Assembly: GCF_002083135.2 (NCBI RefSeq)
Contig: NZ_NBTM02000001.1
Coordinates: 1 to 64,000 of the forward strand
Direction: 5' to 3'
Source: Aerococcus viridans
Lineage (GTDB): Bacteria > Bacillota > Bacilli > Lactobacillales > Aerococcaceae
DNA length: 64,000 nucleotides
The position numbers were made by a program, and so were the translations under genes. Below, piece by piece: positions 1 through 8,097 of this stretch; the first letter of the stretch is position 1; each line of letters begins with the position of its first letter. The notes beneath the pieces are model-generated. The model ran no database searches. It saw only the letters and a list, made by a program, of their open reading frames with translations, and had not been told where the DNA came from.

Positions 1-67
1 TTTATTGTACCAGTAAAAAATACCATTTTCTTTGTCATAACTAAAAATCCAATACCTAGAAATGAAA

Positions 68-113
68 GAAAAAGTGCCCTCAACTTCACCACAACGGCTA
101 ATCGAGGACACTT
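68..113 (-). terminator. Rho-independent terminator after the treR remnant
   Basis: On the minus strand AAGTGTCCTC pairs with GAGGGCACTT (one G-U pair) and is followed by TTTTTC. It lies about 30 bases past the stop codon of the broken TreR-like gene, so it is its likely terminator. Confidence 0.6.
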
Positions 114-142
114 TATTAATTATGAAAATACAATCCTATTGA

Positions 143-860
143 TTAATGACCTGTTCGCCGTGCAAATTCTGCAAATCGAAATTTATCAATACGGTGGTGG
201 GATGAAGTGTATTGGAAAAAGGTGGCATCTTCTAAGTAAACATGGCTGTTGACTTGATATAATATAGTCATCCGGGCCAATGGCCATTTCTTTTTGATCT
301 ATATCATCCGCCTTTTTGGCCACAATTTCCTTATTGGCAAAGGATATTTGTAAGTCCAGTTCTTGTTCAAAGTATTGATAAATAGATACTTCCGCAATTT
401 CATCTGGTACCCATCTTGGACAACGGATACGCGGAGGTAGTCGTGGTCAACAATGACCGTTTCCCCTTCCATTTCACGGGCCCGAATCAGGTGGATGAAA
501 GGTTCGTCCGCTTCAACACCGTCTTCACCGACGAGAAAGTCAGGTGCCGCTACCCGTTTATTACTCAAAACTTGGGTTGCAGTTTGGAAAGTGTTGGGTT
601 TCTTGCAATTCCTTGTAGGAAGTTAAACCGGATATAGGAAAAGAAAAACGGGCAAAGTCTAGGACGATAGCCCCTTTACCTTGTTTCTTCTGGATAAAAC
701 CGGTGTCTTCCAATTTTTTCTGCGCTTTTCGAATGGTTTCGCGCGCGATACGTCGTAAGTCTTGGCCAGGTCATTTTCACTGGGAAGTAACCTTCCTACA
801 GGGTAGATGCCCTGGTGGATTTATTTTGAATATCAGCGGAATAAATTCGAACTTGTACAT
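143..860 (-). pseudogene. treR: TreR-like GntR-family repressor, multiply frameshifted
   Basis: Pieces in different frames reconstruct a GntR-type repressor of trehalose use. The start reads MYKFEFI; next comes a winged-helix segment LPSENDLAKTYDVSR, then the linker GKGAIVLDFARFSFPISGLT, which I recognise from TreR. A UTRA effector domain follows and the end reads FRFAEFARRTGH. At least four indels are needed to join the frames: a missing base near 840, one in the AAATCC run, a CGCGCG slip in the recognition helix and an extra C near 590. The DNA-binding domain itself is interrupted, so no functional repressor is expected if the sequence is right. No trehalose PTS or hydrolase gene is visible in the window. 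The TreR assignment rests on the linker motif and is likely, not proven. Confidence 0.75.
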
Positions 861-911
861 TTCCGTCACCTACTTATCTAGCTTCATTTTGTGTGTCCTT
901 TTCGCTGGAAG

Positions 912-1905
912 TTAATCCAGCATCTCTAGGTATTGATCGTACTTGTCTTCACCGAATAGGGTTGAGATAACATGGCCTTTATAGGCTTCAAGATCAATGT
1001 CCATTGCGATATAGACGTTCTTTGGTCTGTCTGTTCGTTCTTCAAAGTCGATGACCGTTTGCCCATATGTATATTCACCTTTAGTTTCAATAACTAAATT
1101 AGTATGGTAAACCTCAGTTAGGATCTCTGGATGTAGATAACCGACAACTGCTACGAGGTCATGGATAACGATTCCAATTTTGCCTTCATTTTCAAATGAA
1201 TTGAGGACATAATCATCAAACATTTCACGGATCATGCTGCCTAGTTCACCGCCTGCTTGACGGATAAATTCTAAGTCGTTCATATCCAAGAGGGACGGTC
1301 TCGTCACGTCTAAACCAACCATTGTAATCGGAACAGATTCACCCAAGGCTTGATAGACGATATCGACTGAAACTGGGTCAAACCAGTAGTTAAATTCCGC
1401 TACTGGGTTGGTGTTCCCGTCAAAAGCAGCCCGCCCATAGACATGATTGATCGGACTTGTTTCATGGTCGCTAAATCTTTTTCAACGGCCAAAGCAATAT
1501 TCGTTAGTGGTCCTAAGGTAATCAAATCGATTTCACCAGGATGTGCTTTAACTTGCTCAAGAATGAAGTCAACTGCGTGCTGGTCTTGAATTAAACTTTC
1601 ATCATAGGGGAAATCAACGCCCGCCCATTCCGTTTGATCCGTGAATATTCCCAGTTGCATTCTCTCTGGTGGTTTATTGTCTTTTAAAGAGGTATAATCG
1701 TTGTCAGCCCCGGATAAATCTTCACGCGACCATCGAAATAAGTAGATACCCGAACCGCATTCGTGGTGGTCATATCCAATCCCTTATTCCCTGCAACCGT
1801 AGTGAAACCTAAAATTTCCAAGCTATCGTCCGATAAAGCCGTCATCAAAGCCGCTGCATCGTCAATTCCTGGGTCCGTATCAATAATTACCTTACGTTTA
1901 TCCAT
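912..1905 (-). pseudogene. Inosine/uridine-preferring nucleoside hydrolase, two frameshifts
   Basis: Three consecutive frames together give a full-length nucleoside hydrolase, which cleaves ribonucleosides to base and ribose. The N-terminal piece carries the calcium and ribose-binding signature IDTDPGIDDAAALM. The middle piece has LITLGPLTNIALA, and the C-terminal piece has VGLDVTRPSLL and IHDLVAV. Both breaks are explained by one lost G in a G run: YPGADNDYTSL is restored near 1710 and MGGAAFDGNTNPVAEF near 1420. A strong ribosome site (AGGAGG) precedes the ATG. An intact homologue lies at 42770-43708. Either this copy is decaying or the assembly has homopolymer errors here. Confidence 0.8.
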
Positions 1906-1952
1906 GAAAATTCCTCCTATATCCTATCTGACTATACAAGTTCATTGTATCA

Positions 1953-1966
1953 TGTAAGCGGTTTAT
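1953..1966 (-). promoter_or_regulatory. Catabolite-responsive element (cre)-like site
   Basis: On the minus strand ATAAACCGCTTACA matches the CcpA cre consensus TGAAANCGNTTNCA at all fixed positions except the first two. It lies about 50 bases upstream of the broken nucleoside hydrolase start and just upstream of a possible -10 (TACAAT). CcpA repression of nucleoside catabolism is an inference. Confidence 0.45.
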
Positions 1967-2009
1967 TTTATAATAATATTCTTTTGGAAAAGGAACTCGT
2001 ATCGTTAAT

Positions 2010-2860
2010 CTAACGATTTTGTTTAAATTGCGCTACCACTTGAATATGGGTTGATAATGCTTTTAAGATTTTCTCCAATGACTCTAAATCCCCAATCATA
2101 TTGCTTGGGTCTGCTTCAATAAAGAAGCCGTAACGGAAGGGTTTCATCGGAATTGGACGGGCATTCAATCCGTCCAAGTTGATCCGGTAAACATCTAATA
2201 CCTGTAGTAACTTGGCCAAAGCACCTGGTTCATGCGGAGTTTCAATATACAACATGATTTTTTCATGGGTATTGGTCATATCGATATTGTCATATCGTTC
2301 AAAGACTAAAAATCGCGTCATATTCCCTGATTCATCGTATGCTGCTGGTTCTAGAGCTTGTAAACCGTGCAATTCACCCGCACGAGGGCTGGCAATCGCT
2401 GCGATAGTAGGGTCATCCTCCTGGACAATATATTCCGCTGAACACAGCGGTATCAATATAAGCTACAGGTTCCATATTGGGATAGCGGTCAAATAATAAT
2501 TTACACTGTGACAGGGCTTCTGGATGAGAGTAAACTTTCGTCACTTGATGAATATCAGCACCAGGCAATCCCCATAAGACATGGTTCACCGGTTGGTAAT
2601 GTTCATATTTTGCTAGGACGGTTGGTAACGGATAATATCCATTGTTCGAGCAATTAATCCTGTTGTCGAATTCTCAATTGGCATGACAATTCGGTCTACT
2701 TTTCAGCCACTAAGTCATCTACCATAGGTTGGAAGTCATCATAGGAAATAATTTCCAAACGTTCATCATCAATCTCAACATGCAACTGTTCGCGCACAAA
2801 AGCAATCGTTGCTGCCTCGCTATAAGCCCCCGGTATGCCTTGGTAACCAATTCTCATCAT
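2010..2860 (-). pseudogene. pheA: Prephenate dehydratase, three frameshifts
   Basis: The reconstructed protein begins MMRIGYQGIPGAYSEAA, the start of the prephenate dehydratase catalytic domain. It continues through the conserved PIENSTTGLI and ends in an ACT regulatory domain (ETPHEPGALAKLL followed by an NLDGLNARPI segment). The enzyme converts prephenate to phenylpyruvate for phenylalanine synthesis. Frames change near 2697 (GAAAAGTAGAC), near 2624 (CGTCCTAGC) and near 2445 (CTGTGTTCAGC). Only the ACT end is open as one long frame. A ribosome site AAGGGTG precedes the start. If real, the cell has lost this route to Phe; if not, these are base-calling errors like those in the two genes to its left. 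Confidence 0.82.
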
Positions 2861-2935
2861 TATTTCACCCTTCTTTTTAAAATCTCATATTCATAAGTGT
2901 ACCAGTTTCAACTGCTAATGTCATTCTGGATAAAA

Positions 2936-2982
2936 TAAAAAAATACCCCAACCACTATTAAGCATAGCAATTGGAGGCATTT
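2936..2982 (-). terminator. Terminator after the small membrane protein
   Basis: On the minus strand ATGCCTCC and GGGGTAT form an imperfect stem (with G-U pairs) followed directly by seven T residues. It lies 10 bases past the stop of the YtxH-like gene. Confidence 0.55.
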
Positions 2983-2991
2983 ATTTTCGAT

Positions 2992-3270
2992 TTATTTTGT
3001 AAATGATTTTGCTTGGCCTACAGCATAATCGTAAGCATCTGCTGCTGAATCTTTTACACGATCACCCAATGAGCGGTTTGGTAAAAATGATACATCATTA
3101 GCACGACGAGCTAAGTCACGACCTGTATGGCGTAATTGGCGACCAGCATCATCGATGAAATCACTGACTACTGAGTTTTTATCTTCTTGATATAATGCGA
3201 CAGCGGCAATACCTGCGATTGCAGCAATTGCACCTAAAGCAATTAAACCTTTTTTAGTTGATTGTTCCAT
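2992..3270 (-). CDS. Small YtxH-like membrane-anchored protein
   Basis: A 92-residue protein starting MEQSTKKGLIALG. I chose the inner ATG because GGGGAG lies at proper distance before it; a longer frame upstream has no ribosome site. Residues 7-21 form one hydrophobic helix rich in Ala, Gly and Ile. The remainder is charged and probably helical (ISDFIDDAGRQLRHTG style), ending in KSFTK. This layout resembles the YtxH/general-stress small proteins of Firmicutes, but there is no catalytic motif and the role is unknown. It stands alone, with its own terminator, between broken pheA and an insertion sequence. Confidence 0.6.
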   Translation of the reverse strand: MEQSTKKGLIALGAIAAIAGIAAVALYQEDKNSVVSDFIDDAGRQLRHTGRDLARRANDVSFLPNRSLGDRVKDSAADAYDYAVGQAKSFTK

Positions 3271-3489
3271 GATATCACTCCCCATAATTATTGTATACAT
3301 TATAGCATATCTAATATACCAGAGAAAATAATATGTCTACTAGTCAAGGCAGTGATTTAGGCTAAATATCATACCTTTTTGGTGGCTGCCCCTAATTCAC
3401 CACAATTAAGAGATATGCCAAAGTAAATGAAAAAAGCGGACTGTATCAACATGACAGTCCGCTTCATACGACTTATTGTGAAAGCTTAT
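3271..3489. other. Intergenic stretch left of the insertion sequence
   Basis: Apart from one strong hairpin at 3434-3464 I see no gene here. A TATAGCATATC-like A+T-rich patch beside the small membrane protein gene may be its promoter, but no clear -35 was found. Confidence 0.4.
3434..3464 (-). terminator. Perfect terminator with no gene directly upstream
   Basis: AAGCGGACTGT and ACAGTCCGCTT form an 11-bp perfect stem; on the minus strand it is followed by TTTTTTC. The sequence immediately upstream on that strand is the insertion sequence, and the next minus-strand gene (stop at 5078) has its own terminator. The gene this terminator served may have been lost or displaced. Confidence 0.75.
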
Positions 3490-3515
3490 GGCTCTACAAT
3501 ATATAGGACTGATGA
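3490..3515 (+). repeat. Left terminal inverted repeat of the ISL3 element
   Basis: Starts GGCTCTACAATATATAGG and pairs with the right end at 5008-5033 (21 of 26 positions identical). Confidence 0.8.
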
Positions 3516-3617
3516 CTTTTTAAAGAAAGTCATTGGTTCTATTTTTTTTACAAAAAAAGAAGAATCTCCATTATCATAAAGTTAACGACAACCATGATAA
3601 GATAGGAGATTCCCCGT

Positions 3618-4921
3618 ATGAATAAGTTTATCAATACCACGTTGCAATTGAAAGATGAAATATAATTTTCGAAGATAAAGTTGAAGAAATGACAGTTAAG
3701 AATGTAAAGTCACTGATTTATTTCGGCAGGTTAGATGTAAATCCTCAGTATTGTCCAGCCTGCGGCTGCGCTAAACAAGGAAATAGTATCGTTAAGAATG
3801 GATCTAAAAAATCAAGAATCACGCTAACAAAGATATCAGGGTTACCTGCCTACCTTGAATTACGAAAACAACGATATCACTGTAGAGAATGTAATAGCTA
3901 CTTCACTGCTAAATCAGAGATAGTCGGTGATAACTGTTTTATTTCTAAGCGCGTTAAACGGATGGTATTAGACTTTGCTACCAATGCGTTGACACTTAAA
4001 CATATCGCAGAGACATGCAACGTTTCTGATCATACAGTTCAACGGGTAATTAATGGTGCTGGTAAAGACCTTAAACCTAGCATCTTCGATGCGTTACCTG
4101 AGCATATTGCTTTCGATGAATTCAAAGGTGTAAAGCATGCCGAAGGAAATATGAGCTTTGTCTTTATAGATAATACGGATTCACGTATTGTAGATGTGCT
4201 AGGAGATCGCAGAAAATTCAAGCTACGTGATTACTTTTTTGCCTATCCGTTGAAAACTCGTCAGAAAGTTCAAACAGTTACAATGGACATGTACATGCCT
4301 TATATGGAAGTCGTTAGAGAGGTATTTCCCAATGCCAAAATTATTATTGATCGCTTCCACTTAGTTCAAGCGTTAAATCGAGAATTGAATAAGTTACGTA
4401 TTGAAGTAATGAATGCCTTTAGAATTCCAGACCATAGATTGTACAACAAATATAAAAGATATTGGCGACTATTCTTAATGCCCCGAGAAAGCCTAAGCTC
4501 ATGGGATTATCAATCATTCAAGTTATTCGATTGGCTTACGAATACCGGTGGTATTTTAGATTATTTACTGGACAAGAATCCATTATTAAAAGACACCTAT
4601 AATCTTATCCATAACTTGCGTGAGTCGCTCCAAGAGAATGATTCTGAAGCATTTAAAGCTCAGTTAGCGCAGTCCAAGTTAGTTAATTTACCAAGCGGAC
4701 TAAGACGAGTGTTGCGTACATTTATCAAACTTCAAAGATATATTGGGCATACTTTTAAATATAAACACTTAACGAATGGCCGAATAGAAGGTTTGAATAA
4801 TAAAATTAAGGTCTTAAAACGGATAGCCTATGGATACCGAAACTTCCAAAATTTTAGAACTAGAATATTAATGACGAACAAGCTATATCTAAATGAAATA
4901 CCGGTAGTACAAGCAGCCTAA
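3618..4921 (+). pseudogene. ISL3-family transposase with N-terminal 1-base deletion
   Basis: The main frame runs from an internal ATG at 3689 and gives 410 residues: a zinc-binding N terminus (CPACGC and HCRECN), a helix-turn-helix region, then the DDE transposase domain with FDEFKG, IIDRFHLVQ and RIEGLNNKIK. The natural start is very probably the ATG at 3618 (MNKFINTTLQLKDE). After DE the frame breaks because one A is missing in GATGAAATATAA; adding it joins the two frames as DENIIFEDKVEEMTVK. About 24 N-terminal residues are therefore lost unless translation starts at 3689, which lacks a good ribosome site. The element may be disabled or poorly expressed. Confidence 0.75.
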
Positions 4922-5007
4922 GGGCTGCTCTGAAAGCATAGTATAAAGATGAAAATGAATAATGGAATATAAAAACCAGCATCTAATGATTACCTGGCAG
5001 ATATTAC

Positions 5008-5033
5008 TCATCAGTCCTATTTGACGAAGAGCC
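5008..5033 (-). repeat. Right terminal inverted repeat of the ISL3 element
   Basis: Read on the minus strand it starts GGCTCTTCGTCAAATAGG and matches the left repeat at 3490-3515. Confidence 0.8.
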
Positions 5034-5043
5034 CAAATAAAAA

Positions 5044-5069
5044 AGAGACCTGCTTTTATACAGATCTCT
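5044..5069 (-). terminator. Terminator after the AI-2E-family gene
   Basis: On the minus strand AGAGATCTG pairs with CAGGTCTCT and is followed by TTTTTTA. It lies just past the stop of the gene ending at 5078 and immediately outside the right end of the insertion sequence. Confidence 0.7.
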
Positions 5070-5077
5070 CGTTTTAA

Positions 5078-5569
5078 TTAATTGTTGTCATAGATTTCAG
5101 CGCGTTCGATTTCTTTTACTTGAAAATAGGCTGATAACAAGGGAATGACAATCCCTGCAACCATGACCCCAAATAAGTTAAAGGCGACAGTACACATTAA
5201 TGTTACGACTATCGGCAACCAAAAAGGTAATTTTAAATCTTTACCGATGAGTAATGGCTGCAAGATTTCGGTCAATAATTCAACACCCAGGTAAATAGCA
5301 AATAGCCACCAACCTACTTGGGTATCCCCCTGCAACCACTCAATCAATATCCATGGAATAAAGACAACCCCTGCACCAATGACTGGTAGTAAGGCTACTA
5401 GACTAATCCCAATAGCCATTAACCAGGCCAAGTGAATGTCTAAGACCCAAAAGCCTACACCATAAATGATGACGGTTAAGAGTAATAATTTGGCTTCTGC
5501 CCCCACATACAATTTAATGTTTTGAATGGTGTGCAAGAAAACTTGTTTCCAAAATGTGGCTCTTGTCAT
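5078..5569 (-). CDS. AI-2E/PerM-family membrane protein, short form
   Basis: A 163-residue integral membrane protein with about four hydrophobic helices (near residues 27-45, 48-75, 85-103 and 118-150). The motif LLPVIGAGVVFIPW, the segment EILQPLLIGKDLKLPFWLP and the closing hydrophobic stretch match the C-terminal half of the AI-2E transporter (PerM/YtvI) family. Full family members are about 350 residues, so this is half-size. It has a plausible start (MTRATFWKQ) and its own terminator, and I see no N-terminal half upstream. It may be a naturally short member or a truncated remnant. The substrate is unknown; the AI-2 link of the family name should not be assumed. Confidence 0.6.
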   Translation of the reverse strand: MTRATFWKQVFLHTIQNIKLYVGAEAKLLLLTVIIYGVGFWVLDIHLAWLMAIGISLVALLPVIGAGVVFIPWILIEWLQGDTQVGWWLFAIYLGVELLTEILQPLLIGKDLKLPFWLPIVVTLMCTVAFNLFGVMVAGIVIPLLSAYFQVKEIERAEIYDNN

Positions 5570-5630
5570 CTTATCATCCTTTCTTAGAAATCTTCCTGCC
5601 TATGTAGAACGCATCCCTTGACCGCTAAAC

Positions 5631-6296
5631 TTATTTCTTAGCTTCTTTAGCTTCGCGTTTAGCGACTACACCGGCTAGATCGTAAGTATAATTTGGATCT
5701 AGAATACGGTCATTTTCGATGAAAGCATCTTTTATGGCTTGATTGATTGCCTTGTTGTCTTCATCGCTTAATCGTTTAACATCCGGTAATTGGATTGGTT
5801 TACCTACACGCACTTTGGCACGGTTGGTTGTTTTCCAAGTGAATAAATCACGAATACCAATTGGGCCTTGGTAGGTAACAGGCAAAATTTCTGCCTTGCC
5901 CATCTTAGCCATTGAAACGGCACCGTCTTTGATTTCATCTGAATAACGAGAGCCAGTTGGGAAAAGCCCAACATATTTCTCGCCTTCTTTGATGGTTCGA
6001 ACGGCTTGTTTAATGGTTGAAGCGCTAGGATTTTCACGGTCAACTGGAATGATGTTGATGGTTGTGAAGAACCAGGCTAAAAATTTATTGGCTAATAATT
6101 CTTTCTTCGCCATAAAGGCTATTTGCTTAGGACGTAATGCCATGGCAATAAAGATTGGATCAAGGATTGAACGGTGAGGGCCAACTACTAAGTAATTGGC
6201 TTCTGGATCGAAGGCCTCATCAATATCAATCTTGGTTGGACCATTAATTAACTGGATAAACCAGGATATTAAAGTCAGTAAAATATTATAAATCAT
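5631..6296 (-). CDS. plsC: 1-acyl-sn-glycerol-3-phosphate acyltransferase
   Basis: A 221-residue membrane-associated acyltransferase that adds the second acyl chain to lysophosphatidic acid, giving phosphatidic acid for phospholipid synthesis. A hydrophobic N terminus (MIYNILLTLISWF) is followed by the catalytic HX4D box in GPHRSILDP, then the glycerophosphate-binding block LFPTGSR, a variant of FPEGTR. I prefer the ATG at 6296: GGGG lies 6 bases before it, while the ATG at 6311 has no site. The start overlaps the end of the upstream ABC exporter gene by 11 bases, so the two are probably co-translated. Confidence 0.85.
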   Translation of the reverse strand: MIYNILLTLISWFIQLINGPTKIDIDEAFDPEANYLVVGPHRSILDPIFIAMALRPKQIAFMAKKELLANKFLAWFFTTINIIPVDRENPSASTIKQAVRTIKEGEKYVGLFPTGSRYSDEIKDGAVSMAKMGKAEILPVTYQGPIGIRDLFTWKTTNRAKVRVGKPIQLPDVKRLSDEDNKAINQAIKDAFIENDRILDPNYTYDLAGVVAKREAKEAKK

Positions 6297-8097
6297 CGGT
6301 TTCCCCTTCATCTATATCTTGATGTGCATCCGAATAGGTCTGCAACTGATACATATTATAATATGTGCCACCTTGTGCAATCAAGTCGTCATGGTTTCCG
6401 TGCTCGATGATGTGGCCATTTTTAAGGACAATAATTTGGTCTGCATCTTTAATTGTTGATAAACGATGGGCGATGATAATGGTTGTCCGACCTATTCGCA
6501 TATTAGCTAAACCAGATTGGATTTTCTGCTCTGTTTCGGTATCGATATTGGCTGTCGCTTCGTCTAATACCAAGATTTTAGGTTCTCGTAAGATTGACCG
6601 GGCAAATGATAACAATTGTTTTTGCCCTGTCGAGAATGCAGCCCCGCCTTCAATTACTTTGGCGTGATAGCCGTCATCAAGGGACTCGATAAAGTCATCA
6701 GCTTTTACGAATTGGGCTGCAGCTCTGACCATATCATCAGAATAGTCTCCGTGCAGACGGATGTTTTCAGCGATATCCCCGTAGAACATGAAAGAATCTT
6801 GTAAGACTAAGCCGATATCTTCTCTCAGTTGCTTTAGCGGGATATCTTTAATAGATTGGCCGTCAATTAAAATGTCCCCTTGATTGAATTCATAGAACCG
6901 CATCAAGACATTGATAATCGACGATTTACCAGAACCAGTTTGGCCAACAAAGGCCACTGTTTGTCCCGGTTTAATATCGATATTGATATCATGTAGCACT
7001 TGTTTTTTCTCGTCATATGAAAATGACAAGTCCTTGATTTGAATATGCCCTTCAGCCACTTTACCAGCTGCTCCTGGATTAGAAACTGGCGCCATTTCCG
7101 GATTGTCTAGCAAGGCTAATACTCGCGATCCAGATACCATACCATCTTGGAATATTGATAGAGAATCCATCATTTGACCCATCGGTTGGAAGAAGGATTT
7201 CGCGTAAGAAGTAAAGGCATATACAACCCCGACATTAATGGCTACCCCTTGCAAGTCTTGGAAACCAAAAATATACAAGACAAGGACCAAGGCAATGGCT
7301 TCAAGTAAGTTGATGGCTGGTTGTAGTAACAAGGCATTCATTTTGAACATACCTACACGCGCTCTTACATAAGTTTGGTTAACGTCATCGAATTCTTGCA
7401 TTACACGTTTTTGTTGACCATAGTTTTGAATGATATTCATCCCAGAAATAGACTCGCTTAATTTCGCGTTCAAAGTAGATAGCGCTACCCGCATCCGGCC
7501 ATAAATAAAAGTCGATTGACGTTGGTAGATATAAATCAAAATAAACATTACAGGTACAAAGGCCATGAAGACAAGGGCCAAGCCAGCATCTAGCGTAAAC
7601 ATGGCATAAGTAATAGCCACAATATTCAGTAAACCGTCAAAGAAGGATAGAAAGACCTGCCAAAATTCTTTAATGGTTTCGGTATCGTTAGTCACCCGTG
7701 AAACCACTGACCCGTTCGGTGTTTGGTCAAAGTACCGCATACCTAAGTGCACTACTTTTTGGTAGACAGTGTTTCGCATATTGGCCACTGTTTTTTCTGC
7801 CGTCAATTTGAAGGTAAAGTCTCTAAAATAATAAGTGGCTACTTTTAATAAGGTTAAGCCAAAATAAAAAACTGTGACCTGTATTGTCACTTGTAGGGTT
7901 GCTGAATTGGTCCCCAACACTTCATCCAAATATCGTTGGATAATAATGGGTAGGTAAGCTGAAATAGCTGCAACGATTGCTGTTGCCACAAAGGACAAGG
8001 CAAAGGGTAGCCAGTACGGTTTACCAAATCCGATAATTCCTTTGAAGATCCGCACCTGGTCTGCTAGTGAAAACTTTGTTTGACTAGAATTCTCCAT
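6286..8097 (-). CDS. Heterodimeric multidrug ABC exporter, canonical-site subunit (LmrD/EfrD/YheH-like)
   Basis: A 603-residue half-transporter: six membrane helices (about 30-330) and a C-terminal nucleotide-binding domain. Walker A is GQTGSGKS (385-392), Walker B LVLDEA with the catalytic Glu at about 512, and the switch histidine is in IIAHRLS (about 544). Its signature motif is degenerate: FSTGQ (488-492) instead of LSGGQ. This matches the subunit of heterodimeric exporters that supplies the working Walker motifs of the catalytic site, while the partner gives the good signature. The ATG at 8097 overlaps the upstream partner gene by 14 bases, so translational coupling is likely. Family members export drugs and dyes; the substrate here is unknown. 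Confidence 0.85.
   Translation of the reverse strand: MENSSQTKFSLADQVRIFKGIIGFGKPYWLPFALSFVATAIVAAISAYLPIIIQRYLDEVLGTNSATLQVTIQVTVFYFGLTLLKVATYYFRDFTFKLTAEKTVANMRNTVYQKVVHLGMRYFDQTPNGSVVSRVTNDTETIKEFWQVFLSFFDGLLNIVAITYAMFTLDAGLALVFMAFVPVMFILIYIYQRQSTFIYGRMRVALSTLNAKLSESISGMNIIQNYGQQKRVMQEFDDVNQTYVRARVGMFKMNALLLQPAINLLEAIALVLVLYIFGFQDLQGVAINVGVVYAFTSYAKSFFQPMGQMMDSLSIFQDGMVSGSRVLALLDNPEMAPVSNPGAAGKVAEGHIQIKDLSFSYDEKKQVLHDINIDIKPGQTVAFVGQTGSGKSSIINVLMRFYEFNQGDILIDGQSIKDIPLKQLREDIGLVLQDSFMFYGDIAENIRLHGDYSDDMVRAAAQFVKADDFIESLDDGYHAKVIEGGAAFSTGQKQLLSFARSILREPKILVLDEATANIDTETEQKIQSGLANMRIGRTTIIIAHRLSTIKDADQIIVLKNGHIIEHGNHDDLIAQGGTYYNMYQLQTYSDAHQDIDEGETDDL

Larger units (their letters stand above)
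3490..5033 (+). mobile_element. ISL3-family insertion sequence, 1544 bp
   Basis: The element is bounded by 26-bp imperfect inverted repeats, left at 3490-3515 and right at 5008-5033. Both start GGCTCT and share TAGGACTGATGA at their inner ends, with five mismatches between. It carries one ISL3-type transposase. The 8-bp flanks (aagcttat and caaataaa) do not match, so the expected 8-bp target duplication of this family is missing. It sits in an intergenic space and interrupts no obvious gene. Confidence 0.85.
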
